Source: BA4 sp044376575 (GTDB lineage Bacteria > Bacteroidota > Bacteroidia > CAIKAF01). From it: a stretch of 64,000 nt of DNA. Within the stretch, counting starts at the first letter, position 1. Every line of letters starts with the position of its first letter. Location: positions 58,080 through 122,079 of the forward strand of contig JBILKR010000005.1 of NCBI GenBank assembly GCA_044376575.1. The letters are read 5' to 3'. The position numbers were made by a program, and so were the translations under genes. A model generated the notes under the pieces. That model saw nothing but the letters and a program-made list of their open reading frames with translations. It was not told where the DNA came from and did no database searches. This document shows positions 44,642 through 53,284 of this stretch, one piece after another.

Positions 44642-45537
44642 AAAAAATACTGATTACCGGTTCTAATGGATTACTTGGAAGAAAACTTATAGATAAGTTG
44701 AAATCAAGAAATGATATTGAATTGATAGCTACAGGAAGGGGAGAGAACAGAAATCCGATCAAGACCGGTTACACCTATTATTCTCTTGATATTACCAATG
44801 AACAGCAGATTGAAGATGTTTTAAATTTAGTAAGTCCAGATGTAATTATTCATACCGCAGCCATGACCAATGTGGATGAATGCGAGTTAAACAATGAAGC
44901 ATGTTACCAACAAAATGTATTGTCAGTTCAGTACTTATGTAATGCAGCGGAAAAAAGAAATATTCATCTTATTCATTTAAGTACTGATTTTATTTTTGAT
45001 GGTCTTCACGGACCTTATGATGAAGAGGTATCACCCAACCCCTTGAGTTATTATGCTGAATCAAAAGTAAAGGCCGAGGAACTGGTGATGAAAATGAAAA
45101 CAGCCTGGTCAATTGTGAGAACCATTCTTGTATATGGGGTAATAGATCATGGCAGTAGAAGCAATGTAGTATTGTGGGTAAAGAATAATCTTGAACAAAA
45201 GAAAAATATCAATGTGGTAAATGACCAGTTCAGAACCCCAACACTGGCTGAAGATCTTGCTGAGGGTTGTATTTTGATTGCCGACAAACGAGCTACAGGG
45301 ATATATAATATTGCGGGTCCTGATTTTATGAGTATTTACGAACTTGCGTTAGAAGTTGCTGAATTCTTTAAACTCGATCAGTCACTGATTCATCCTTCAA
45401 CATCTGAGTTAGTAAAACAGCCTGCAAAGCGACCTGCAAAAACAGGTTTGTTGATTGATAAAGCCATTAAGAACCTCGGTTATCACCCTCATTCGTTTAA
45501 AGATTCCTTAAGACTGGTGGCAGATCAGTTGAAATAA
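44638..45537 (+). CDS. RmlD-like NAD(P)-dependent sugar-nucleotide reductase
   Basis: 299 residues of the extended short-chain dehydrogenase type closest to dTDP-4-dehydrorhamnose reductase. The cofactor loop 'ITGSNGLLGRKL' is at residues 5-16, 'AAMTNVDECE' follows, and the catalytic 'YYAESKVKAEELV' supplies Tyr and Lys. A C-terminal substrate region has 'NVVNDQFRTPTLAEDLA'. No rmlABC genes are adjacent, so a role in rhamnose synthesis is only one possibility. It follows the HMA gene with coupled translation. Confidence 0.82.
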   Translation: MKKILITGSNGLLGRKLIDKLKSRNDIELIATGRGENRNPIKTGYTYYSLDITNEQQIEDVLNLVSPDVIIHTAAMTNVDECELNNEACYQQNVLSVQYLCNAAEKRNIHLIHLSTDFIFDGLHGPYDEEVSPNPLSYYAESKVKAEELVMKMKTAWSIVRTILVYGVIDHGSRSNVVLWVKNNLEQKKNINVVNDQFRTPTLAEDLAEGCILIADKRATGIYNIAGPDFMSIYELALEVAEFFKLDQSLIHPSTSELVKQPAKRPAKTGLLIDKAIKNLGYHPHSFKDSLRLVADQLK

Positions 45538-45608
45538 TTTCAACAAACAGTTCACAAATAGATATTTTATTTAATATTCTTTTAATTTAGCCATAAATAC
45601 ATTTTAAT

Positions 45609-47183
45609 ATGGCTCAAAAAGAACAATGGGGTTCGCGCATTGGATTAGTCTTGGCAATGGCCGGAAATGCGGTAGGACTTGGAAATTTTCTTCGATTCCC
45701 AGTGCAGGCAATTCAAAATGGCGGAGGTGCCTTTATCATTCCATATCTGGTTTGTTTCCTGTTAATGGGAATTCCATTATTGTTTATTGAATGGAGTATG
45801 GGACGATTCGGAGGTAAATTCGGACACCATTCTACACCTTTTATCTTGGATAGTATGGACAAAAGGAAGTTCTGGAAATATATTGGAGTTTTCGGAATAT
45901 TTACAAACATAGCGGTAGCATCTTATTATTGTTATCTCGAAAGCTGGACATTAAGTTGGATGTATCATTCTGTTGTTCGAACATTTTCCGGAATGGAATC
46001 AACGCAAGTAGCTGATTTTTTCGGTAATTATGTTTCCTTGACTAATCCTTATGAACCGATTCTTTTTTGGATAATTTGTTTGATTTTAAATACGTGGATC
46101 TTATCAAGAGGATTGAGTGGTGGAGTGGAGAAGGTGGCTAAAATAGGTATGCCCTTGTTAATCATATTTGGAATATTTCTGGCATTCATGGCATTTAATG
46201 TTAAAGCCGGTGTCAACGGAGCAAAATTTGATGCATCTGTTGGATTGAATTTTCTATGGACACCTGATTTTTCAACAATTTGGTCGCCCAAAGTTTGGCT
46301 GGCAGCTGCTGGTCAAATCTTCTTTACATTATCTGTAGGTATGGGAAGCATTCAGTGTTATGCTTCCTATCTTAAGAAAAGAGATGATGTGGCTTTAAAT
46401 GCTATGGCAGCGGGTTGGACTAACGAGTTTGTTGAAGTAGTATTGGGGTCAGCCATTATTATTCCGATTTCAGTAGGATATCTTGGTATAGAAAACGTAA
46501 TTGAAATGACAAAAAATGGTGGCTTGGGTTTAGGATTTAAAACTTTACCTTATCTCTTTGAACAATGGGGAGAAGTATTGGCCGTAATTAGTGGCGTATT
46601 TTGGTTTGGTTTATTATTTTTTGCCGGTATCACTTCTTCTTTGGCCATGGGTACACCTGTGATGGGATTTTTACAGGATGAATTTAACTGGAAGCGTGAA
46701 CCATCTGCTTTTTTGTTTGGTGCATTGGTTTTGGTATTAGGAGCACCTACTGTAATTTTCTTTAATTACGGTGTTTTTGATGAATATGATTTTTGGGCAG
46801 GAACATTTTCATTGGTATTGTTTGCCTTTCTAGAAGTTATTCTCTTTGCCTGGGTGTTTGGTATGGATAAAGGATGGAAAGAAATTAATGATGGTGCTGA
46901 TATTAAAATACCTGTAATATTTAAGTACATCATTAAATATGTTACTCCATTGTTGTTGGGATATGTATTTTTCAGCAGTTTGCCCGGTGTCTGGGATCAG
47001 ATCACAAACAAAGCCATTTATAAAGAATTAAGTGAAGCAACTGATCCAATGACCATTGAATTTTTACAGCAAAAAATAGTGTTTGTAAATGCTTCAAGAG
47101 GTTTGCTTTTGCTGGTTTGGCTGGGTATAGCTTACACCGTTTATGTAGCATATAAAAAACGTAAAAGAGAAGGGAGAATATAA
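45609..47183 (+). CDS. Sodium-dependent amino-acid transporter, SNF (NSS) family
   Basis: 524 residues with about 12 membrane helices in the LeuT fold. The family signature in helix 1 is 'GNAVGLGNFLRFPVQAIQNG' with the unwound Na+/substrate site. Further signatures are 'GGAFIIPYLVCFLLMGIPLL' and 'AAAGQIFFTLSVGMGS'. It is followed after two bases by a 47-residue single-helix protein like the MetS small subunit. The substrate is likely a neutral amino acid such as methionine or alanine, as in MetPS. It is co-transcribed with that partner. Confidence 0.92.
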   Translation: MAQKEQWGSRIGLVLAMAGNAVGLGNFLRFPVQAIQNGGGAFIIPYLVCFLLMGIPLLFIEWSMGRFGGKFGHHSTPFILDSMDKRKFWKYIGVFGIFTNIAVASYYCYLESWTLSWMYHSVVRTFSGMESTQVADFFGNYVSLTNPYEPILFWIICLILNTWILSRGLSGGVEKVAKIGMPLLIIFGIFLAFMAFNVKAGVNGAKFDASVGLNFLWTPDFSTIWSPKVWLAAAGQIFFTLSVGMGSIQCYASYLKKRDDVALNAMAAGWTNEFVEVVLGSAIIIPISVGYLGIENVIEMTKNGGLGLGFKTLPYLFEQWGEVLAVISGVFWFGLLFFAGITSSLAMGTPVMGFLQDEFNWKREPSAFLFGALVLVLGAPTVIFFNYGVFDEYDFWAGTFSLVLFAFLEVILFAWVFGMDKGWKEINDGADIKIPVIFKYIIKYVTPLLLGYVFFSSLPGVWDQITNKAIYKELSEATDPMTIEFLQQKIVFVNASRGLLLLVWLGIAYTVYVAYKKRKREGRI

Positions 47184-47185
47184 TT

Positions 47186-47329
47186 ATGACAACAACTGCT
47201 TTGATTATGATGTCAGGAACCATGTCGCTCGTTGCGGTGATAACAGGTTTCTTTTTTCTTAAAATGATGCGCACTCCTGAAAAGAAGGAGCACGAAATTG
47301 ATGAAATGCCTCCACATCATCACCCATAA
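47186..47329 (+). CDS. metS: MetS-like small subunit of the NSS transporter
   Basis: 47 residues, ATG at 47186 to TAA at 47327-47329. One membrane helix (about 5-24, 'ALIMMSGTMSLVAVITGFFF') is followed by a cytosolic tail 'KKEHEIDEMPPHHHP'. Small partner proteins of this size and shape directly follow NSS transporter genes in the MetPS system. It starts two bases after the transporter stop. Confidence 0.75.
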   Translation: MTTTALIMMSGTMSLVAVITGFFFLKMMRTPEKKEHEIDEMPPHHHP

Positions 47330-47337
47330 TTTTTGAT

Positions 47338-47949
47338 ATGAAGATTATTTGTGTTGGTCGCAATTATGCTGATCATGCGAAAGAATTAAATAATTCTATA
47401 CCGACAGATCCTGTTTTGTTTATGAAGCCGGAAACGTCAGTTATTCTTCCCCGTCAACCATTTTTCTATCCTGATTTTTCAAATGATGTGCATCATGAAA
47501 TAGAAGTGGTGATTAAAATTAACAGGATTGGAAAGCATATAGAACCACAATTTGCTTCAAGGTATTATTCTGAAATTGCACTCGGTATCGATTTTACAGC
47601 GAGAGATCTTCAGCAGCAATTAAAAGAAAAGGGATTGCCTTGGGAAAAAGCAAAAGCCTTTGATGGTTCAGCCATGGTGGGTAAATTTATTCCTGTAGAT
47701 CAGATTTCAGATATTCATCAAATAGATTTTTCATTGGAAAAAAATGGTTTGCTGGTACAGCAAGGAAATACTTCACAAATGCTATTCAAAATAGATCAAC
47801 TGATCAGTTACATTTCTACATTTTTTACGCTTAAAATTGGTGATTTAATATTTACAGGAACCCCGGCAGGTGTAGGTCCTGTAAAAAAAGGGGATCAGTT
47901 AAAAGGGTTGTTGGGAAGTGAAACAAACTTTACGTTGAATGTTCGTTAA
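47338..47949 (+). CDS. Fumarylacetoacetate hydrolase (FAH) family protein
   Basis: 203 residues of the FAH C-terminal fold. Metal ligands lie in 'VHHEIEVVIKI' (Glu pair) and 'ALGIDFTARDLQ', with 'TGTPAGVGPVKKGD' near the end, as in 2-hydroxyhepta-2,4-diene-1,7-dioate isomerase and acylpyruvase members. Cytosolic. Substrate cannot be assigned; oxaloacetate decarboxylase or acylpyruvate hydrolase activity is typical of this short form. It starts eight bases after the MetS-like gene. Confidence 0.88.
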   Translation: MKIICVGRNYADHAKELNNSIPTDPVLFMKPETSVILPRQPFFYPDFSNDVHHEIEVVIKINRIGKHIEPQFASRYYSEIALGIDFTARDLQQQLKEKGLPWEKAKAFDGSAMVGKFIPVDQISDIHQIDFSLEKNGLLVQQGNTSQMLFKIDQLISYISTFFTLKIGDLIFTGTPAGVGPVKKGDQLKGLLGSETNFTLNVR

Positions 47950-48017
47950 AACTTAATCTATTTCAAGTATTTAAAATCTTTATTAATTATTTATATTTAT
48001 AGTATTAATTCTTATTC

Positions 48018-51000
48018 ATGAAAAGGAAAGTTGTCATATTCATTTTTAGTATTTTTTACTTGAATGTTTTTTATGCTCAGAAAGTGTTAGAGGGTGTTCA
48101 GGCAAACAATTATTTTCAGGGAGCCTCTGTTGTAAGGTTTAAAGAGAATAATCCATTACCTCAGTTTATCCAGTTCGGATTGAAACCATCCGGAGATCAG
48201 GCAGAGTTGGTTCTCCAAAAAGTTCTCCGGATGAAAGCCCCGTACAGTATAAAAATGATTAAGCATGAAGCGGATATCGTTGGAATGGTGCATCTAAAAT
48301 ATCAGCAATTCTACAAACAAATTCCAGTGGAATATGCTGTATATAATGCTCATATTGATAAGTCTGGTAATGTAGCCTCAATGAATGGTGAAGCATACAC
48401 ATTGCCTGAATTGTCTTCAATACCATCTATATCTTCAAACACAGCCATACAAAAAGCAATCGGGTATATTAAAGCTGATAAATACAAATGGGAATTGTCT
48501 GAAGAGGAAAGACATTTGCAATACGAAACAAATAATCCCAATGCAACATACTATCCTCAGCCCACATTAACCTACGTTCCTGTGAATGGTGATTATAATT
48601 CGAATGATTTTCGTCTGGCATGGAAAATGGATATATATGCTCACGAACCATTAAGAAGGGAATGGGTTTATGTGGATGCAAATACAGGTGAAATCATCTG
48701 GTCAACCAATAGAATTCATCATGCTGATGTACCTGGAACAGGTGTTGCTGTTTACAGCGGAAACAGGCCAATAGTTGCTGATCAGAATGGTTCAACATTC
48801 AGATTAAGAGAAGCAGGTAGGGGAGACGGAATAGAAACTTATGACTTGAATACAGGCACAAATTATGGCGCTGCGGTTGACTTTACAGATTCGGATAATT
48901 TCTGGAATAATGTAAATGCACAAAAAGACGAATATGCCATTGATGCGCACTGGGGAGCAGAGATGACTTATGATTATTTTTATCAGATTTATAACAGAAA
49001 CAGTATTGACAATAGCGGTTTCAAATTATTCAGTTATTTGCATTACAGTACTAATTATGATAATGCCTTCTGGGATGGACAACGTATGACTTACGGTGAC
49101 GGAAGTGGAAATCCCTTCTTACCATTAACATCCATTGATATTATTGCACATGAAATTACACATGGGTTAACCGAGTTTACTGCAAGTTTGGTATATCAAA
49201 ATGAATCAGGTGCTTTAAATGAATCGTTTAGCGATATTTTCGGTGTGAGTGTTGACTATTTTGCACGTGGCGGTAATTTAGCTCAGAATCCAATCTGGAG
49301 AATAGGTGAAGAGGCTACTTCCAATGGTCAGGGTATTCGAAGTATGAATAATCCCAATTCTTTTGGAGACCCAGATACTTATCAGGGTACAAACTATTAT
49401 ACCGGAACACAAGATAACGGTGGTGTTCATACCAATTCAGGAGTACAAAATCACTGGTTTTACAGGCTGGTTGTGGGTGGAACAGGAACAAATGATGTTG
49501 GAAATAATTTCAATGTAACAGGACAGGGAATGACCATTGCGGCAGCAATTGCTTTTAGAAATCTTACTGTATATTTAACTGCCAACAGCAACCACAGTGA
49601 TGCAAGATATTATTCTATTCAATCAGCGATTGATTTATATGGCCCTTGTACAGCGCCGGTGGAAGCGACAACCAATGCTTGGTATGCAGTAGGTGTTGGA
49701 GGACCTTATTCGGCAGTTGTTGATGCAGCATTTTCTACACCAACAACAAACTTTTGTAATGTCCCTGCAATGGTAGCTTTTTCTAATTCAAGTTTTAATG
49801 CAGGTAATTTTACCTGGGACTTTGGTGATGGTAATTTCAGCACTGCCGTTAATCCTACACATACATATACAACGCTGGGAACATACAGCGTGAAGTTAAT
49901 TGCAGATGGAGGCGCTTGCGGTATTGACAGCATCATTCAGTTAAACTACATTAATATTGATACAACCATACCTTGTAGTATCACATTAAGTTCTTCAGGA
50001 AATAATCAATTGCAAACAAGTTGTATAGGAACAATTTATGATTCAGGCGGACCAACATCAAACTATCAAGACAATACCAATTCTGTAATAACGATAGCTC
50101 CTCCCGGTGCATCTTCAATTACATTGAATTTTACAACATTCAATTTTGAACTTGATTATGATTATTTATATGTATATGATGGTCCAAACATCAATAGTCC
50201 TTTGCTTGGTCAATATACAGGAACAACATTGCCTCCAAACGTAACATCATCAGGAGGAGCTATAACACTGAGACAATATACAGACGTAGGATTAACAGCG
50301 CCTGGTTTTACAGTAAACTGGCAATGTAATTTCCCAACCACACCACCTGTGCCAGACTTTATGGCCACTTCATTAACTTCTTGCGATGGTGAAATTCATT
50401 TTGTTGACCAAACCACTAATGGAGCACTTACATGGGATTGGAATTTTGGTGACGGAAATTTTTCAAATCTTCAGAGTCCTACGCATGTATATCAGAATGA
50501 TGGTGTTTACACCATAACTTTAACAGTAACAAATGCGATTGGTTCTGATGTAATTGTAAAGAATAATTATATAACGATTGATCGCCCGGATGCACCCGTT
50601 GCAAATGGCCAGACCATCTGTGCTCCGGCAGTTGTAGATTTAACTGCTTCCGGCACGGGAGTGCTGCAATGGTATGATGATTCTACGTCTTCTACACCAG
50701 TATTTACAGGTAATTTATTTACTACTCCGCTGATTAATTCAACCACTACATATTATGTTGAGAATATTGAATCACCCCCAACGCAAAATGTAGGTCCGGT
50801 AAATAACAGTTTCGGAACCGGAGGAAATCATAATAATACATCTACACAATATTTAATTTTTAATGTGCTTCAGCCAATAAAACTTAATTCAGTTTGGGTT
50901 AATTCATCTGCTTCAGCTGATAGAACCATCACTTTATGGGATAATTCAGGAAATATTATTGACACGCGATTTGTAACCATCCCAAGTGGTCAGAGTGTAG

Positions 51001-51740
51001 TTGCTTTGAATTTTGATATTCCACCGGGAACAGGATATAGATTAGGAGGTTCTCAAATGAATCTTTATCGAAATAATACCGGAGCGTCTTATCCATATTC
51101 CATTCCTAACTTAGTAACCATTACCGGTTCTTCTGCAGGAAGTGCTTTCTATTATTACTTCTATAATTGGGAGGTTCAGGGTGAAGATTGTGTATCGCCG
51201 CTTACTCCGGTTACAGTTGAACTCCCCAACCTGACAGCAGGTTTTACTTCTTCAAATATTGGATTAACTACAGACTTTACTTCACTGGAACCGAATGCTA
51301 CCAGTTGGTATTGGGATTTTGGAGATGGTAATAACTCAAATCAGCAGAACCCATCTCATACATATTCAACTTATGGTTCTTTTGTAGTAACACATGTTGT
51401 TTCATATGGCCCTTGTGTTGATACTATTGCTCAGGAAGTTGTAATATTCGATAACACCTCTGTTGAAAATGAAAATATTGACGATTTGAATATCAGTGTT
51501 TACCCAAATCCTTCAAGTGATTATGTTACACTTTCATTGAATAATACAAAAGCGGGTTCGATTTCTTTATCCTTATTGAATATTCAAGGACAAATATTGA
51601 ATCAGTTTTCTTATTATGATGTTCAGCCCGGAAAATGGAGTAATACAATGCAAATGGAAGGATATGCGTCTGGAATGTATATCATTAAAATTATGCATAA
51701 TGATCAAATAAAAGGACACATCAGGTTCATAAAAAAATAA
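48018..51740 (+). CDS. Secreted M4 (thermolysin-like) metallopeptidase with PKD, CUB-like and T9SS domains
   Basis: 1240 residues. A signal peptide is followed by an FTP/PepSY propeptide (to about residue 235) that inhibits the enzyme until cleaved. The catalytic domain has H378-E-x-x-H382 ('IIAHEITHGLTE') and the third zinc ligand Glu402 ('GALNESFSDIFG'). Next come a PKD domain ('FTWDFGDGNFS', about 575-645), a CUB-like domain (about 655-775, with 'DYDYLYVYDGPN') and a second PKD ('WDWNFGDGNFSNLQ'). An Ig-like repeat and a further PKD ('WYWDFGDGNNS', near 1100) follow, then a type A sorting signal ('VYPNPSSDYV ... YASGMYIIKI'). Likely an exported digestive or surface peptidase. Confidence 0.9.
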   Translation: MKRKVVIFIFSIFYLNVFYAQKVLEGVQANNYFQGASVVRFKENNPLPQFIQFGLKPSGDQAELVLQKVLRMKAPYSIKMIKHEADIVGMVHLKYQQFYKQIPVEYAVYNAHIDKSGNVASMNGEAYTLPELSSIPSISSNTAIQKAIGYIKADKYKWELSEEERHLQYETNNPNATYYPQPTLTYVPVNGDYNSNDFRLAWKMDIYAHEPLRREWVYVDANTGEIIWSTNRIHHADVPGTGVAVYSGNRPIVADQNGSTFRLREAGRGDGIETYDLNTGTNYGAAVDFTDSDNFWNNVNAQKDEYAIDAHWGAEMTYDYFYQIYNRNSIDNSGFKLFSYLHYSTNYDNAFWDGQRMTYGDGSGNPFLPLTSIDIIAHEITHGLTEFTASLVYQNESGALNESFSDIFGVSVDYFARGGNLAQNPIWRIGEEATSNGQGIRSMNNPNSFGDPDTYQGTNYYTGTQDNGGVHTNSGVQNHWFYRLVVGGTGTNDVGNNFNVTGQGMTIAAAIAFRNLTVYLTANSNHSDARYYSIQSAIDLYGPCTAPVEATTNAWYAVGVGGPYSAVVDAAFSTPTTNFCNVPAMVAFSNSSFNAGNFTWDFGDGNFSTAVNPTHTYTTLGTYSVKLIADGGACGIDSIIQLNYINIDTTIPCSITLSSSGNNQLQTSCIGTIYDSGGPTSNYQDNTNSVITIAPPGASSITLNFTTFNFELDYDYLYVYDGPNINSPLLGQYTGTTLPPNVTSSGGAITLRQYTDVGLTAPGFTVNWQCNFPTTPPVPDFMATSLTSCDGEIHFVDQTTNGALTWDWNFGDGNFSNLQSPTHVYQNDGVYTITLTVTNAIGSDVIVKNNYITIDRPDAPVANGQTICAPAVVDLTASGTGVLQWYDDSTSSTPVFTGNLFTTPLINSTTTYYVENIESPPTQNVGPVNNSFGTGGNHNNTSTQYLIFNVLQPIKLNSVWVNSSASADRTITLWDNSGNIIDTRFVTIPSGQSVVALNFDIPPGTGYRLGGSQMNLYRNNTGASYPYSIPNLVTITGSSAGSAFYYYFYNWEVQGEDCVSPLTPVTVELPNLTAGFTSSNIGLTTDFTSLEPNATSWYWDFGDGNNSNQQNPSHTYSTYGSFVVTHVVSYGPCVDTIAQEVVIFDNTSVENENIDDLNISVYPNPSSDYVTLSLNNTKAGSISLSLLNIQGQILNQFSYYDVQPGKWSNTMQMEGYASGMYIIKIMHNDQIKGHIRFIKK

Positions 51741-51754
51741 CCAGATGATTTTTT

Positions 51755-51784
51755 AAAAAAAAGCACCATCAGGTGCTTTTTTTT
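51755..51784. terminator. Terminator of the M4 peptidase gene
   Basis: The stem AAAAAAAAGCACC ... GGTGCTTTTTTTT around the loop ATCA, with a long T-run, starts about 15 bases after the stop. Confidence 0.85.
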
Positions 51785-51867
51785 TATATTATAAATTAAG
51801 AATTCATCGTTGATAAGTTTAATTTACATAGCTTGATAAATCAACAGATAAATTGAATATTTGAAAT

Positions 51868-53277
51868 GTGAGAAAATCTGGTTTTTTAATTCTTTTATTG
51901 ATTTTATTTTCTTCTTCATTTACAGCCTTATCATCAGTTGAATCTCAAATTGATTCAGTGATATACAGAAGGGTCATGAAAATGAAAAAAGTATTTCCTA
52001 TGACATTAAATGAGGATGTACAACAGTATATATCAAAAATGGTTTATCAAAACAGGGAAAATACTCAGTTAATTTTAAGTCAGGCACAGGTTTTTTTTCC
52101 AATCCTAGAAAGTGAGTTGGCAAAGCATGAACTCCCTGAAGATTTTAAATGGTTGCCATTGGCACTTTCAGGCATGGATGAACTTTATATCAGTGAATCA
52201 GGTGGTGTTGGTTTATGGCAGTTACAATATTTTTCAGCACTAAGGTTTGGATTAAATGTTAATGAAAATTTTGATGAAAGAAGAGTGCCTGTTTTATCAA
52301 CGAAAGCAGCTATAAAGATGATAGAGGCATATTACACTCAATTTAAAGATTGGGGTCTTACTGTCATGGCGTTTATTTCTAGTCCTGCTGATGTAAAAGC
52401 TGCAATTAATAAAAGTAATTCAAATGCATTTTGGGATGTCTTTAATTATATTCCATTCAAGGATCAGCAAGCTTATTACATGATTATTGCATCAGCATAT
52501 TTAGATAACTATTTTAATGAATATGATTTTAAAAAAATAAAATCAACACCATTGGAACTAGCTTCAGTTGAGGTTAAAAATAAAGCAATATCTCTATCAA
52601 AATTGGCTGCTGATTTAGATGTGTCAAAAGATCAGTTAATGAGGTGGAACCCTTTGTTTAGAAGTGATTATATTCGCGGAAATATTGTATATCAAATGCA
52701 TTTACCTGCAGCCCTGATTTCAAGATTTAATGCATATAAGGAAGATAGTGTAAACATTAATGTTGCTCCGCCCGATAATCATCATTCAAATGATGTTGTT
52801 ACTGAAGAAAAATCTGACCTTCCTAATCAAGGGAACTCAATTACAACTATTGAACAAAGGTCTTATCATAAAGTAGTGTCTGGAGATAACCTTGGAAAAA
52901 TAGCTCAGAAATATAAAGTCACGGTGAGTGAGATTAAGAAATGGAATAAATTGAAATCTGATAAAATTGTAATCGGTCAGAAATTAACCATAATAAAAAA
53001 TAAACAAGTAAAGTCAGAAGTCACTTCTGTAAATACTGATGAAAAAACTCTATTGAATAATCAAGATAATTCAACTCAAAATAATACTGAGCCGGAAACT
53101 AATAAAGATAAAAATATCGAAAAGCCGGAATGGGTAATTTATAAAGTGAAATCAGGAGATACTGTCTGGAAAATTTCTCAGAAGTATAATGTTTCATCAT
53201 CATCAATTATATCATTAAATAATATTAAGAATAATAATATCTATCCTGGTCAGATACTAAAAATCAAGAAGAAATAA
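51868..53277 (+). CDS. LysM protein with degenerate lytic-transglycosylase (SLT) domain
   Basis: 469 residues with a signal peptide (residues 1-23). Residues about 85-215 align with the MltD-type SLT fold: 'LPEDFKWLPLALSG', 'GGVGLWQLQYFSALRFGLNV', 'FDERRVPVLSTKAA'. The catalytic glutamate of 'ES.F' is replaced by Leu100 in 'ALSGMDE', and the 'YNAG' loop reads 'FISS' (169-172). It should therefore not cleave peptidoglycan. A linker leads to two LysM domains at about 333-377 and 423-468, which bind N-acetylglucosamine in peptidoglycan. The start is GTG at 51868: a stop precedes it in frame and the signal peptide begins there. First of four packed genes, seven bases before the next. Confidence 0.85.
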   Translation: MRKSGFLILLLILFSSSFTALSSVESQIDSVIYRRVMKMKKVFPMTLNEDVQQYISKMVYQNRENTQLILSQAQVFFPILESELAKHELPEDFKWLPLALSGMDELYISESGGVGLWQLQYFSALRFGLNVNENFDERRVPVLSTKAAIKMIEAYYTQFKDWGLTVMAFISSPADVKAAINKSNSNAFWDVFNYIPFKDQQAYYMIIASAYLDNYFNEYDFKKIKSTPLELASVEVKNKAISLSKLAADLDVSKDQLMRWNPLFRSDYIRGNIVYQMHLPAALISRFNAYKEDSVNINVAPPDNHHSNDVVTEEKSDLPNQGNSITTIEQRSYHKVVSGDNLGKIAQKYKVTVSEIKKWNKLKSDKIVIGQKLTIIKNKQVKSEVTSVNTDEKTLLNNQDNSTQNNTEPETNKDKNIEKPEWVIYKVKSGDTVWKISQKYNVSSSSIISLNNIKNNNIYPGQILKIKKK

Positions 53278-53284
53278 TTTATTA

